The notes beneath the pieces were generated by a model. It saw only the letters and a program-made list of their open reading frames with translations. It was not told the origin of the DNA and ran no database searches. Source: JAADHI01 sp964451325 (GTDB lineage: Bacteria > Nitrospirota > Nitrospiria > SBBL01 > JAADHI01). Taken from it: a stretch of DNA of 64,000 nucleotides. Each line of letters begins with the position of its first letter. Position 1 is the first letter of the stretch. Of the stretch, positions 17,533 to 25,673 are shown in pieces. The translations under genes and the position numbers were made by a program. The stretch covers positions 124,001 through 188,000 of the forward strand of contig CAYVHO010000004.1 of NCBI GenBank assembly GCA_964451325.1, given 5' to 3'.

Positions 17533-18177
17533 CTACCACCAATACCACTCTCCGGTAAGTAATACATGTGCTCCTAGCATTAGATTTGTCACCCCATGGG
17601 CAATGACACAAGGCCAGAGGCGTCGCGTACGATACATCAAAAGATTATAGGCTACACCCGCCATCATGCCCGCCAACCATAGATTGTGTTCCACCCCAAA
17701 TAGAAGAACTGTGATTAAAAACGAAAGGCGTGTGAATTGTCCTAACTTAACTGAAAGGAAATCGGGTGAAATAATATAACGCAAGATAAATGAACGCCAA
17801 AAAATCTCCTCCATCAAAGGGACAACAATAGAGGCCCCAAACAAACGGACTCCTGCATAAAAAATACCGAGCCCTGCACCCACTTGAAAAGGCTTGTAAC
17901 CTTCACCTAATTCTCCTTGCAGCGCCCAAGGGAAATCCATACGGACCCATGCAAAATAAACCAAGACACCCACACCGATCGCAAGTATCCCCTCTGCAAT
18001 GTTGGCGACAAGCTTGTTTTTCAATTCAAAATAGTCTTTTCGATAAAAAATCAGAAGGGCTGAAACAAAAGCGATTTGGATCGGGTAAAACCAAAGAGGT
18101 GTTTCATCAGGAAAAACCAAGGACTGAATGGCAATAAAAGCCATGTAGGCTGCAAAAGGAAGGATGCGCGCTCGCAT
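17533..18177 (-). CDS. CPBP/CAAX-type intramembrane protease, exosortase-associated type
   Basis: This polytopic protein has the three CPBP (Rce1-like) motifs: EEIFWRSF with the Glu pair and Arg, FGVEHNLWLAG with the His, and IAHGVTNL. N-terminal features RILPFAAYMAF, LWFYPIQIAF and a Tyr/Arg-rich cytoplasmic loop resemble the CAAX-protease-related family found with exosortase/PEP-CTERM systems. The PEP-CTERM gene lies 1.3 kb away on the same strand. The ATG at 18177 is preferred; a TTG at 18195 would add six residues, and neither has a strong ribosome site. Substrate and exact role are unknown. Confidence 0.8.
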   Translation of the reverse strand: MRARILPFAAYMAFIAIQSLVFPDETPLWFYPIQIAFVSALLIFYRKDYFELKNKLVANIAEGILAIGVGVLVYFAWVRMDFPWALQGELGEGYKPFQVGAGLGIFYAGVRLFGASIVVPLMEEIFWRSFILRYIISPDFLSVKLGQFTRLSFLITVLLFGVEHNLWLAGMMAGVAYNLLMYRTRRLWPCVIAHGVTNLMLGAHVLLTGEWYWW

Positions 18178-18291
18178 AATTTCATAAGATATCAAATATA
18201 CCGTGGCTTATCCAGAAAAAGACAAGAATAAAAGCATAAACCCACTAAGAACAATTCATGACTTATGCAAGGTTTCTCTCAAGAAAAAATG

Positions 18292-18334
18292 AAATAAAAA
18301 AACCGCTGAAAAAAACAAAAAATTTCAGCGGTTT
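18292..18334 (-). terminator. Rho-independent terminator after the HETGH gene
   Basis: AAACCGCTGAAA (18300-18311) and TTTCAGCGGTTT (18323-18334) form a perfect 12-bp stem with an A/T-rich loop. On the minus strand the stem is followed by a run of T residues. It lies 24 bases downstream of the stop codon at 18359. Confidence 0.85.
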
Positions 18335-18358
18335 CACTCTTAAATTAGAAGTAGGAGA

Positions 18359-18976
18359 TTAAAACCTGACACGCACCCCCATACCCATGCTTTCATTTTC
18401 AACCGAAATGTAAGGGACATAGCTGTCATGGCCTGAGTAGATACGGAACGCATTCAAAACCGTCTGAAGCAGTGCGGCACTTACAATCGTTTCACTAGAA
18501 AGTCCCGTCTCTTGGGAGAGACCAACAGGGTCGTACCCTGGATCATTACTGCCTTTAATGTAAAAAGACCAAATAGAATACCAGAGAAAATCTGTTCCAG
18601 AGAAAAAAAGAAGCGACTTATTGTAAGTCGAGGGTTGTGCACGGTAACTCGACAAGGCCACATCAAAAGTGTAATTTGAAGCAACAAGTCCTGCGGCCCT
18701 GAAGGGCAAAACCGATTCGCGCTCTATCTCTCCGACTGAAGTTACCCCAGCAAAAAAACTGCCATTTTTTTGCTGAAAAAAATCCATTTGCACATCTCGC
18801 CCCCCCGCCATATTTGCCATCGCGTTATGCCCTGTTTCATGAGCAACAATATGAGTGAGGTAGGCACTACCAGCTTCGAAGAAATCAGATATACCCATTG
18901 CCCGTGACTGAGAAACCATCAAAAGCAAGAATAAGCCAGAAAAACCAATCATTTTAATAGATTTTTTTGCAGCCAT
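18359..18976 (-). CDS. Secreted protein with HETGH metalloprotease-like motif
   Basis: The 205-residue product has a clear signal peptide (IGFSGLFLLLMVSQSRA). It is followed at about residues 41-50 by THIVAHETGHNAMANMAGG, an HExxH zinc-binding pattern. A hydrophobic segment, LLFFSGTDFLWYSIWSF, contains an Asp that could be a third ligand, as in M50-type proteases. The C terminus, ESMGMGVRVRF, ends in Phe like an outer-membrane strand. I cannot assign a family. AGGAGGAAGA before the ATG is a very strong ribosome site and a terminator follows, so it is an expressed single-gene unit. It lies between the CPBP protease and the PEP-CTERM gene. Confidence 0.75.
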   Translation of the reverse strand: MAAKKSIKMIGFSGLFLLLMVSQSRAMGISDFFEAGSAYLTHIVAHETGHNAMANMAGGRDVQMDFFQQKNGSFFAGVTSVGEIERESVLPFRAAGLVASNYTFDVALSSYRAQPSTYNKSLLFFSGTDFLWYSIWSFYIKGSNDPGYDPVGLSQETGLSSETIVSAALLQTVLNAFRIYSGHDSYVPYISVENESMGMGVRVRF

Positions 18977-19057
18977 CTTCTTCCTCCTAAAGATACTAAT
19001 TTACAAATTAAATAACTAAATAGCCATAAAACAAGCCTACAATGACAACTTGAAGAA

Positions 19058-19090
19058 GACAATCCCCCCAAAAGAGGGGGAGGGATTGTC
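19058..19090. repeat. Strong G/C-rich hairpin in the 460-base gap before the HETGH gene
   Basis: GACAATCCC at 19058 pairs with GGGATTGTC ending at 19090, and the inner C and G runs extend the stem. No T-run follows on either strand, so it is not a standard terminator. The gap from 18977 to 19436 otherwise contains the HETGH ribosome site, A/T-rich sequence and the PEP-CTERM terminator. No gene was supported. Confidence 0.5.
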
Positions 19091-19360
19091 TATCTCAAAA
19101 CAATTTCTTTTTTACCTCATTGACAAGCAAAAACCATACCCAAATAAAAGTGATTACTTTTCAAGCCTTTACTCGAGTTTACTCAAAAATGGAGGTGCTC
19201 TCAGTTTCATTTTTGAAAACAGTTTTCGGAATTCGGAATTCGTAACACGCGCTTAAATCTGAAGACGGAGGTCTAAACTTGATATCGACTGAAGAGCCTC
19301 CTAGCCCCCCTCATTTAAAAAGGTCGGATTGAAGGTTTTTAAAAAGAAAAAATCGTGTGT

Positions 19361-19405
19361 AAATAAAAAAAGCCGTTCGCCAGGAAATCCCCAACGAACG
19401 GCTTT
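19361..19405 (-). terminator. Rho-independent terminator of the PEP-CTERM gene
   Basis: AAAGCCGTTCG (19369-19379) and CGAACGGCTTT (19395-19405) form a perfect 11-bp stem. On the minus strand it is followed by TTTTTTTATTT, the standard intrinsic terminator layout, 31 bases after the stop codon. Confidence 0.9.
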
Positions 19406-19436
19406 CGAATTTTAATACGATGAGGAACTTAAAATA

Positions 19437-20042
19437 TTAGCTTTTTGCAGCAATACCTTTTTTACGTCCCCAGATCGCAAGTCCGATCAAACCACTTGCC
19501 ATGAGCACGATGGTTCCAGGTTCAGGAACGGGCGCAGGATTGCCCACAACTGCTCCGGTGAGGGTCAGCGTACCATTGCCATTACTCCAGGAGTTCCAAC
19601 GGAAAGTAGAACCACAAGTCGCGCCACACGTAAAACTATAATCCCCTGCAGTCAAACCAGCAAAAGTTACACCTTGCCATGATCTCACACCACCTAAAAC
19701 ACCCGGATCACTGGTCAGGGATTTGTCTAAAGGGCCAGAGAAGTTTGGGGTTGTCCAATAAAAATTACTGGTACCATCAACAAGACCCACAGGTTTGACC
19801 CCCTGAACAGGAGGGAGCAAATCAAAGGCCAGCGTCGTCGAAGCAAAAGAATTGCCATTAATGCCGGCCAAGGTCAAATCCCCTTCATTCAGGGTGTTAA
19901 AGTGGTAGGACCCCGTCCAGAAAGTCACACTGCCCGGCGTACCGGCAGAAACAAAACCAATGGAGGTGGTATGGGCATGAGCCATGCCACCTCCAAGTGC
20001 GGCAAGTGCAAAGACTGCCAGATAAATCGCAATTTTCTTCAT
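19437..20042 (-). CDS. PEP-CTERM sorting domain protein
   Basis: The 201-residue product starts at the ATG at 20042 (MKKIAIYLAVFALAALGGG, signal peptide ending near AHA), behind AAGGAAAGGAAA. The C terminus has the full sorting signal: VPEPG, a hydrophobic helix (TIVLMASGLIGLAIW) and a basic tail (GRKKGIAAKS). PEP-CTERM proteins are cut and probably re-anchored by an exosortase on the way to the surface. The middle is Gly/Ser/Thr-rich with one short Cys pair (CGATCGS) and no recognised enzyme domain. A near sigma-54 promoter lies upstream and a strong terminator downstream. No exosortase gene is in the window. Confidence 0.92.
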   Translation of the reverse strand: MKKIAIYLAVFALAALGGGMAHAHTTSIGFVSAGTPGSVTFWTGSYHFNTLNEGDLTLAGINGNSFASTTLAFDLLPPVQGVKPVGLVDGTSNFYWTTPNFSGPLDKSLTSDPGVLGGVRSWQGVTFAGLTAGDYSFTCGATCGSTFRWNSWSNGNGTLTLTGAVVGNPAPVPEPGTIVLMASGLIGLAIWGRKKGIAAKS

Positions 20043-20133
20043 TTTTATTTCCTTTCCTTGTACATTTGTTCCAGTTAGAATCAATTTCTCCAAACTTTTT
20101 CCAAGATTCAGAAAGAATACGGGTTTATACTCA

Positions 20134-20150
20134 TACAATAACTATGCCAA
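20134..20150 (-). promoter_or_regulatory. Near-consensus sigma-54 site for the PEP-CTERM gene
   Basis: On the minus strand: TTGGCATAGTTATTGTA. GG is followed after ten bases by GT instead of GC, so one key base deviates, while TTGGCA is complete. It would start transcription near 20123, about 80 bases before the ATG. PEP-CTERM systems often include a sigma-54 activator pair (PrsK/PrsR), which makes the site plausible. The rest of the 493-base gap (20043-20535) is A/T-rich. Confidence 0.45.
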
Positions 20151-20447
20151 AAAATAAGTGAGTCTTTCTTCAGCCTTTAAAATCATAACGAGTTGATTTT
20201 AAAGGGAAAAACCCATTTCCTCTTTTTTATCAATCTACAACAAAGGCGTTTATTGTCAATTTTTCTGTCATAAAGAAGACACCTCTATTAGAGTCAAAAC
20301 CTCTTATCATCTCAATACTTTCAGTAGCTTATAAATAAAAATAAATAACAAACAACAATCAAAAACTGTCAAAACCTCTGACACTTGCATGTTTAAGGAC
20401 ATTCTGAGTAATCTGAGTAGGATTTTGCACGCTCCACTTACGATCAC

Positions 20448-20475
20448 TTGACTCTTCTATTTAATACGTAATAAT
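20448..20475 (+). promoter_or_regulatory. Sigma-70 promoter for the TPR lipoprotein gene
   Basis: TTGACT at 20448-20453 and AATAAT at 20470-20475 are each five-of-six matches, spaced 16 bases apart. The start point would be near 20483. The gene's ATG at 20536 is preceded by AAGGAGAAG. Confidence 0.5.
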
Positions 20476-20535
20476 TCTAAGGGGAAGCACCCACGTTAAG
20501 CTTAGGCTCAAATTCAAAATTAAGGAGAAGATTCC

Positions 20536-22818
20536 ATGGCTTTATTAAAAAAAATGACAGTACTCTTTGCAGTCTTCTTCATTTTTTTCATGACATCCTG
20601 TGCCTCCGATGAAACAAGAAGAGCAGACCATCTTGCGCGAGCAGAAGCCTATTTTGATGAAGAAAAATATAAAGAAGCCCTCATTGAATATAAAAATGTC
20701 ATCCAGATTAGGCCTCAAGATGCAGAGGTCAAATATAAACTGGGCTTGGTTCACCTCAAGGTCGGTGGGGAAACAAATCTGCAAGCCGCCTTTAAAGTCC
20801 TTAAAGAAAGTCTCGAAATTAAACCAGAGAATACGGATGCTCATCTCAAATTAGGCATACTCTACCTTATGGCCGGGAAATACGATCAAGCCATCGAAAA
20901 AGGAAGATACGTCCTTGAAAAAGAACCCAAAAATGTAGAAGGCTATATGCTGAGAGGCAATGCCTTTGTGGGGAAAAAAGCATTTAATGATGGCATCATA
21001 GAAATCAAAAAAGCCATCGACCTTGACCCCCGACAAATAAAGACCCATATACTTCTGGCTTCATATTACATGATGAATCAGGACATGGTCTCTGCTGAAA
21101 AAACATATAAAAATGCACTCGAACTAGATGAAAATTCTCTACAAGCCCGTTTGGCATTGGCCAATTTTTATCAGCAGACAGGACGGCCTGAAAACACGAT
21201 CACCTTAATAAAAAATGCCATAAAACGCGATCCAAAAAATACGGACTTACATCTCAGGTTAGCCGCTGTTTTTCTCTCTAACGACGAAAAAAAAGAAGCT
21301 GAAAAAAAATATATCGAAGTCATCAATAACAATCCCAAAGATATTCAAGCACGCATCGCTTTAGGTGATTTATACCTCAGCTCAGGGAAACAAGATCAGG
21401 CAATAAAACAGTATAAAAATGCGATAAGCGCTCAATCCAAGGCCCGTCTTCCTCAAGTCAAATTGGCGACACTTTATCTCGACACGGAACAAATAGATCT
21501 AGCAGAAGAACATATTTCAAAAATTTTGGAGATCTCAGCAAACGATCCGGAGGGGATGGCACTTAAAGGACGATGGTATGCCGCAAACAAACGATTCAAT
21601 GAGGCCGTTTCAATCCTTAGAAAGGCTGTAAAAAAAGCCCCCAATTTTGCAATTGCACATCATTACCTGGGTCTCACCTTTTTATCATTGGGCGAGTTTC
21701 AAAATGCAAAGGACGCAATGATTGCAAGCTTAAAAATCACGCCAAACTATTTCCCAGCCAAACTCGCCTTGGCACAGATTCAACTTAATCTTGGAAATGC
21801 ACGTCTTGCTGAAGGCGACGCACAAATCATACTGGAAGAAAAGCCAAATAACCTTGGCGCCCGACTCATTCTCGCTGACGCTGCATTTATGCAAAATAAA
21901 ATTGAACCCGCCTTGGAAGCCTATAAGAAGGTCATCGAACTCCGCCCGGATATGGATCGGGTACACCACAACCTTGGGCTTATTTATCACAAAAAAGGAG
22001 ATGAAAAAAAGGCACTTCAAGCCTTTGAAAAATCGCTTGCAATCAATGCAAATCAGGTCGAGTCACTCGCCAAAATTTCCGAAATCCTCTTTGCAAAAGG
22101 AGAGAGTCAAAAAGCACTGGAACGAAATGCATCTCAACTCGCTCTTGCGACACTCAAAGCACCCATCCACCAAATCATGGGTCAAATCCATGTTCAGAGA
22201 AATGATTTTTCAAAAGCAGAAACGAGTTATAAAAAAGCAATTGCAGCGGATGAAAGCTTTTTCAGCGCACGCATGATACTCGGTAATCTTTATCGACAAA
22301 CAGGGAAAATTGAACTGGCAAAGAAAGAATACGAGACCGTCAAAAAAGCAGATCCAAAAAACATAGAAGCCCATTTTTTGCTGGGTATGCTCTATGAGGA
22401 AGAAGAAAATTACGAAAAAGCGAAATCAGAATATGAAATAATCCTAGACATATCCCCCGGTTTTCCAGCCGCGGCAAACAATCTCGCCTGGATATATGCA
22501 GAACATGATGGCAATATCGACATCGCACTTTCTCTCGCAACAAAAGCAAGAGAAAATGCCCCCAACGATCCAGCCATTGCCGACACCCTCGGATGGATTT
22601 ATTACAAAAAAAACGTCTACCTCAAAGCCATCGGACTATTAGAAGAAAGTCTAAAAAAAACACCGGATAATGCAGGCATCCATTTCCGACTAGGAATGGC
22701 CTATTTTAAAGCAGAGAAAAAGGACTTGGCAAAAAAGGCACTGACTGAGGCTTTAAAATTATCTCAAAACTTCCGAGGCCTTGAGGAAGCAAAATCCGTT
22801 CTAAAGGACTTGGAATAA
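20536..22818 (+). CDS. Large TPR-repeat lipoprotein, PrsT-like
   Basis: The 760-residue protein has a lipoprotein signal (FFMTSC, Cys22) and then about twenty tandem TPR motifs with the usual pattern (ALIEYKNVIQIRPQDAEVKY, AHHYLGLTFLSLGEFQNA). The N-terminal region, with RADHLARAEAYFDEEKYKEA, resembles the TPR lipoprotein PrsT of PEP-CTERM/exosortase loci, and the PEP-CTERM gene is divergent next door. PrsT is usually longer, near 900 residues, so this is PrsT-like at best. It is probably anchored in a membrane facing the periplasm and used for polysaccharide export or protein assembly. The gene is very A-rich compared with its neighbours. Confidence 0.85.
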   Translation: MALLKKMTVLFAVFFIFFMTSCASDETRRADHLARAEAYFDEEKYKEALIEYKNVIQIRPQDAEVKYKLGLVHLKVGGETNLQAAFKVLKESLEIKPENTDAHLKLGILYLMAGKYDQAIEKGRYVLEKEPKNVEGYMLRGNAFVGKKAFNDGIIEIKKAIDLDPRQIKTHILLASYYMMNQDMVSAEKTYKNALELDENSLQARLALANFYQQTGRPENTITLIKNAIKRDPKNTDLHLRLAAVFLSNDEKKEAEKKYIEVINNNPKDIQARIALGDLYLSSGKQDQAIKQYKNAISAQSKARLPQVKLATLYLDTEQIDLAEEHISKILEISANDPEGMALKGRWYAANKRFNEAVSILRKAVKKAPNFAIAHHYLGLTFLSLGEFQNAKDAMIASLKITPNYFPAKLALAQIQLNLGNARLAEGDAQIILEEKPNNLGARLILADAAFMQNKIEPALEAYKKVIELRPDMDRVHHNLGLIYHKKGDEKKALQAFEKSLAINANQVESLAKISEILFAKGESQKALERNASQLALATLKAPIHQIMGQIHVQRNDFSKAETSYKKAIAADESFFSARMILGNLYRQTGKIELAKKEYETVKKADPKNIEAHFLLGMLYEEEENYEKAKSEYEIILDISPGFPAAANNLAWIYAEHDGNIDIALSLATKARENAPNDPAIADTLGWIYYKKNVYLKAIGLLEESLKKTPDNAGIHFRLGMAYFKAEKKDLAKKALTEALKLSQNFRGLEEAKSVLKDLE

Positions 22819-22837
22819 GATCAAATAAAACAATCAA

Positions 22838-23743
22838 TCAGGACACAAGCGCAGAACGTTCAATCAAACGACAATAACCACACTGCTCCCCTTGGCTCGG
22901 TTGCCCGCAAGTCAGACAGGCATCCGAGTCTGTCACCGGGGCTGGGCTTGGAAATGATTTTTCTTTTTGTTTTAAAAACCCCAAATAAAATTGATGTTTT
23001 GCACCAGGAGAAGCCTCTTCAAGTCGATTCAATGTCTCCTTGTAGGTAAAGACTTTTGCACCATTCGACATGGGGCATTCCTCAACAATATAGTCAATGC
23101 GGTTTAAGATGGCGTAGGCCGCCATTTCTCGCTCTGGCAGTCGGTAAAGCGGCTTCACCTTTTTGGCCCACCTGCCATTGTCATCAGAAAGCACAGGAGA
23201 CTGTTTTTCAAGATAAGACACCTGCCATTTCAAAAGATTACCCAAAAGCCTGGCGGCCTCATCATCGAGATTATGCCCCGTTGCAACAACGGGAAAACCT
23301 TCTTCAATGGCGATACGATTAAAATGATGCCGCTTCATCGTGCCACAGGCAGAACAGGCCGGACGTGCGGAGGCTTTGGCAATTTCCACAACACCCAGGC
23401 CGTAGGATTCCTGATAACCATGCGTAATCAGCTTAAGCTTTCGCGTCTGTGCAAATTTTTCAACCATCTGTTGAGAAGTCGCAGAATAGGCACCAATACC
23501 CAGGTTTAAATGTAGACCGACCGTTTCATAACCCAGTTTGATCAAGATATCCCAAAGTGCAAGACTGTCCTTTCCACCCGAAACGGCGACCAAAATCGGC
23601 GCATTCTTCAGAAACATTTTTCCGTCTGAAATGGCTTTTTGCACCTGTTTCAAGAGGTAGTCCTGAAAACAGACCTCACAAAAGGCCGTATTGTGCCGTG
23701 GCATTTTAAGGACCGCAGGATCCTTACATTTACGGCACTTCAT
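22838..23743 (-). CDS. ttuA: TtuA-type tRNA 2-thiolation enzyme
   Basis: This 301-residue enzyme belongs to the TtcA/TtuA group, which adenylates and thiolates tRNA uridine or cytidine. It has the full TtuA layout: N-terminal zinc knuckle (CRKC and CEVC), the PP-loop SGGKDS (about 55-60), the iron-sulfur CSAC pair with a later Cys in ECPMS, and a C-terminal zinc knuckle (CLTC and CGYC). TtcA lacks the two zinc knuckles, so TtuA fits better. It is coupled by an ATGA overlap to a small ubiquitin-like protein gene, as expected for a TtuA-TtuB sulfur-transfer pair. Confidence 0.88.
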   Translation of the reverse strand: MKCRKCKDPAVLKMPRHNTAFCEVCFQDYLLKQVQKAISDGKMFLKNAPILVAVSGGKDSLALWDILIKLGYETVGLHLNLGIGAYSATSQQMVEKFAQTRKLKLITHGYQESYGLGVVEIAKASARPACSACGTMKRHHFNRIAIEEGFPVVATGHNLDDEAARLLGNLLKWQVSYLEKQSPVLSDDNGRWAKKVKPLYRLPEREMAAYAILNRIDYIVEECPMSNGAKVFTYKETLNRLEEASPGAKHQFYLGFLKQKEKSFPSPAPVTDSDACLTCGQPSQGEQCGYCRLIERSALVS

Positions 23744-23940
23744 TGGCGGCCTCCGGAAATAACCGGACGAATCTCAATCACTGCATCATCTGAAATTACG
23801 ATGTCTTCCGTCACTAAGGTATCGTCACAAATGACCAGGTGTGCCTCTCTCGGAAGACCCAATTTCAACAAAATAGAAGAAACGGGCTTAGGACCCTTAA
23901 ATGAAACTTCTCGTGTGGGGTGATAGAGTTTTATCTGCAT
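23740..23940 (-). CDS. MoaD/ThiS/TtuB-like ubiquitin-fold sulfur carrier with GGRQ tail
   Basis: The 66-residue product fits a beta-grasp sulfur carrier: MQIKLYHPTREV, then VSSILLKLGLP, a central acidic turn and a C-terminal EIRPVISGGRQ. Related carriers (TtuB, MoaD, ThiS) end in Gly-Gly, which is activated as a thiocarboxylate. Here two residues, Arg-Gln, follow the Gly pair before the TGA that overlaps the ttuA ATG. A two-residue removal step, or a carrier that works differently, must be considered. The pairing with ttuA supports a role in tRNA thiolation. No E1-like or JAMM gene is nearby. Confidence 0.8.
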   Translation of the reverse strand: MQIKLYHPTREVSFKGPKPVSSILLKLGLPREAHLVICDDTLVTEDIVISDDAVIEIRPVISGGRQ

Positions 23941-24037
23941 GGGGCCGTATTCTAATCAAATCACAGTCGATTTGCAATTTTAGTGCGTTCTTAAAATACG
24001 ACATAATTGTCTTGTTTTAGAATAAATTGTCGCAAAA

Positions 24038-24050
24038 TGCCAGGTTGGCA
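24038..24050. promoter_or_regulatory. Palindrome upstream of the nitrate transporter promoter
   Basis: TGCCA-GGT-TGGCA is a perfect dyad about 80 bases upstream of the -24 element, a normal place for a sigma-54 activator site. It does not match the NtrC consensus closely. The role is inferred from position only. Confidence 0.35.
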
Positions 24051-24128
24051 ACTCACCTCCGCAAGACACTCACAATCAAAACAACTCTAAAGGTTTGATT
24101 AAATACATTAAATTCTTTGCGAATATTT

Positions 24129-24146
24129 TGGCGTGATATTTGCTTT
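24129..24146 (+). promoter_or_regulatory. Sigma-54 promoter of the nitrate transporter gene
   Basis: TTGGCGTGATATTTGCTTT has GG (24130-24131) and GC (24142-24143) exactly ten bases apart, with perfect TTGC and a following T-run. Transcription would begin near 24155, 40 bases before the ATG. Nitrate uptake genes are classic NtrC/RpoN targets in proteobacteria. Confidence 0.75.
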
Positions 24147-24194
24147 CCTACAGGAGATTATTTCAAATCCTCTTAAACCGAAAGCAATATTTCA

Positions 24195-25664
24195 ATGACT
24201 GAAATAAAATTAAACCTCTCTTCATTTAGAGGAAAAATGAAAATCCTGCATATGAGCTGGATTGCATTCTTCCTCAGTTTTTATGTCTGGTTCAACCATG
24301 CGCCCCTCATGGGCTCCATTCGAAACACGATGGGATTGAGCGATCAGGAAGTCAAAGTCATCTTGATTTTAAATGTCGCACTCACCATCCCCGCCCGTGT
24401 CATCATTGGCATGTTGGTCGATAAATACGGCCCGCGTCGGATGTATTCGTCACTGCTCTTTATTTCAAGTTTTCTTTGTTTTGCTTTTGCGATGGCAGAC
24501 AATTTTGAACAACTCGCCATCACACGGTTTTTACTGGGTTTTGCGGGAGCCGGTTTTGTCATTGGCATTCGAATGGTCAGCGAATGGTTCCCGGCAAAAG
24601 AAGTGGGACTGGCCGAAGGCATTTATGGCGGCTGGGGGAACTTTGGCTCCGCCACTGCATCCATGACCTTGCCTTTGCTCATGCTCTTTTTTGGCGGAGA
24701 AAATGCCTGGCGTTACGCTGCAGGGATGACAGGTGTTTTATCGCTCATTTTTTCAGTCATCTATTTTTTCTCAGTCAGTGACACCCCCAAAGGGGCCACT
24801 TATTTCAAGCCAAAAAAAAGCGGGGCAATGGAAATCACCAGTCCGAAAGATTTTTTCTTTTATCTACTCGTCAATATTCCCATGTGTGCGGCCTTAGCCG
24901 TCCTGGCCTGGAAACTCGGCCCATCCAATCTGGGACTCTTGAGCGCAACAGCCACCAACACCCTCTATCTCATTCTCACTGGAATCTATGCCTTTCAAAG
25001 TTTACGAATTTACCAAATCAACAAACATGTTTTTTCTGAAACGGTTCCAGAAATCGAGCAATACAAGTTTAAACAAGTGGCCATCATCAATCTGAGTTAT
25101 TTTGTCACCTTTGGATCAGAGCTCGCCGTGGTTTCCATGCTGCCCCTCTTTTTTCTCGATACCTTTGATGTTTCTCTCACGACGGCAGGATTACTCGCTG
25201 GAAGTTTTTCCTTCACCAACTTGTTTGCACGTCCCATGGGGGGTTATTTAAGTGACAAAATTGGAAGGAAACGCTCCTTGGTCTTATTATTATCCGGGCT
25301 TTCCATTGGGTATTTTTTGATGGGACAGATCAATGCAAGCTGGTCGCTTGGCTTGGCCGTACTGCTAACATTTTCTTGTGCAATCCTGGTCACCTCTGGA
25401 AACGGCGCTGTTTTTGCCATGGTGCCACTCATCAAACGCCGTCTCACCGGACAAGTTGCGGGTATGGCGGGTGCTTATGGCAATGTCGGGGCTGTTTTAT
25501 TTCTCACCGTACTCTCCTTTGTTTCTCCGCAAATCTTTTTTGTCGTGATTGCGGCTGCCGCCGTTTTGACCCTATCCATCGTCTTGTTCTTTTTTGAAGA
25601 ACCTGCAGGTCACATGGCAGAGGTGCTGCCGGATGGCACCGTGCAGATGATCGAAGTCTCTTGA
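24195..25664 (+). CDS. Nitrate/nitrite transporter, NNP family (NarK/NasA)
   Basis: This 489-residue major-facilitator protein has about 12 transmembrane segments. It carries both NNP signature regions: GGWGNFGSA in the first half (helix 5) and GMAGAYGNVGAVLFLT in the second (helix 11). The conserved arginines of helices 2 and 8, RVIIGMLVDKYGPRR and ARPMGGYLSDKIGRKR, line the substrate path. The neighbour is a PP2C-kinase fusion of the type found next to assimilatory nitrate transporters, which, with the sigma-54 promoter, suggests uptake for assimilation. No nitrate reductase gene is in the window. An internal loop of about 90 residues between the halves carries an extra pair of hydrophobic segments. 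Confidence 0.93.
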   Translation: MTEIKLNLSSFRGKMKILHMSWIAFFLSFYVWFNHAPLMGSIRNTMGLSDQEVKVILILNVALTIPARVIIGMLVDKYGPRRMYSSLLFISSFLCFAFAMADNFEQLAITRFLLGFAGAGFVIGIRMVSEWFPAKEVGLAEGIYGGWGNFGSATASMTLPLLMLFFGGENAWRYAAGMTGVLSLIFSVIYFFSVSDTPKGATYFKPKKSGAMEITSPKDFFFYLLVNIPMCAALAVLAWKLGPSNLGLLSATATNTLYLILTGIYAFQSLRIYQINKHVFSETVPEIEQYKFKQVAIINLSYFVTFGSELAVVSMLPLFFLDTFDVSLTTAGLLAGSFSFTNLFARPMGGYLSDKIGRKRSLVLLLSGLSIGYFLMGQINASWSLGLAVLLTFSCAILVTSGNGAVFAMVPLIKRRLTGQVAGMAGAYGNVGAVLFLTVLSFVSPQIFFVVIAAAAVLTLSIVLFFFEEPAGHMAEVLPDGTVQMIEVS

Positions 25665-25673
25665 TTTAAAACC

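Noticed and set aside
19050..19256. 68-codon plus-strand frame starting in the hairpin region
   Set aside because: No ribosome site; overlaps the inverted repeat; composition is not coding-like and no motif is seen.
22838..23743. TilS or TtcA identity for the PP-loop ATPase
   Set aside because: The two zinc knuckles and the adjacent ubiquitin-like gene fit TtuA; TilS lacks the iron-sulfur cysteines and TtcA lacks the knuckles.
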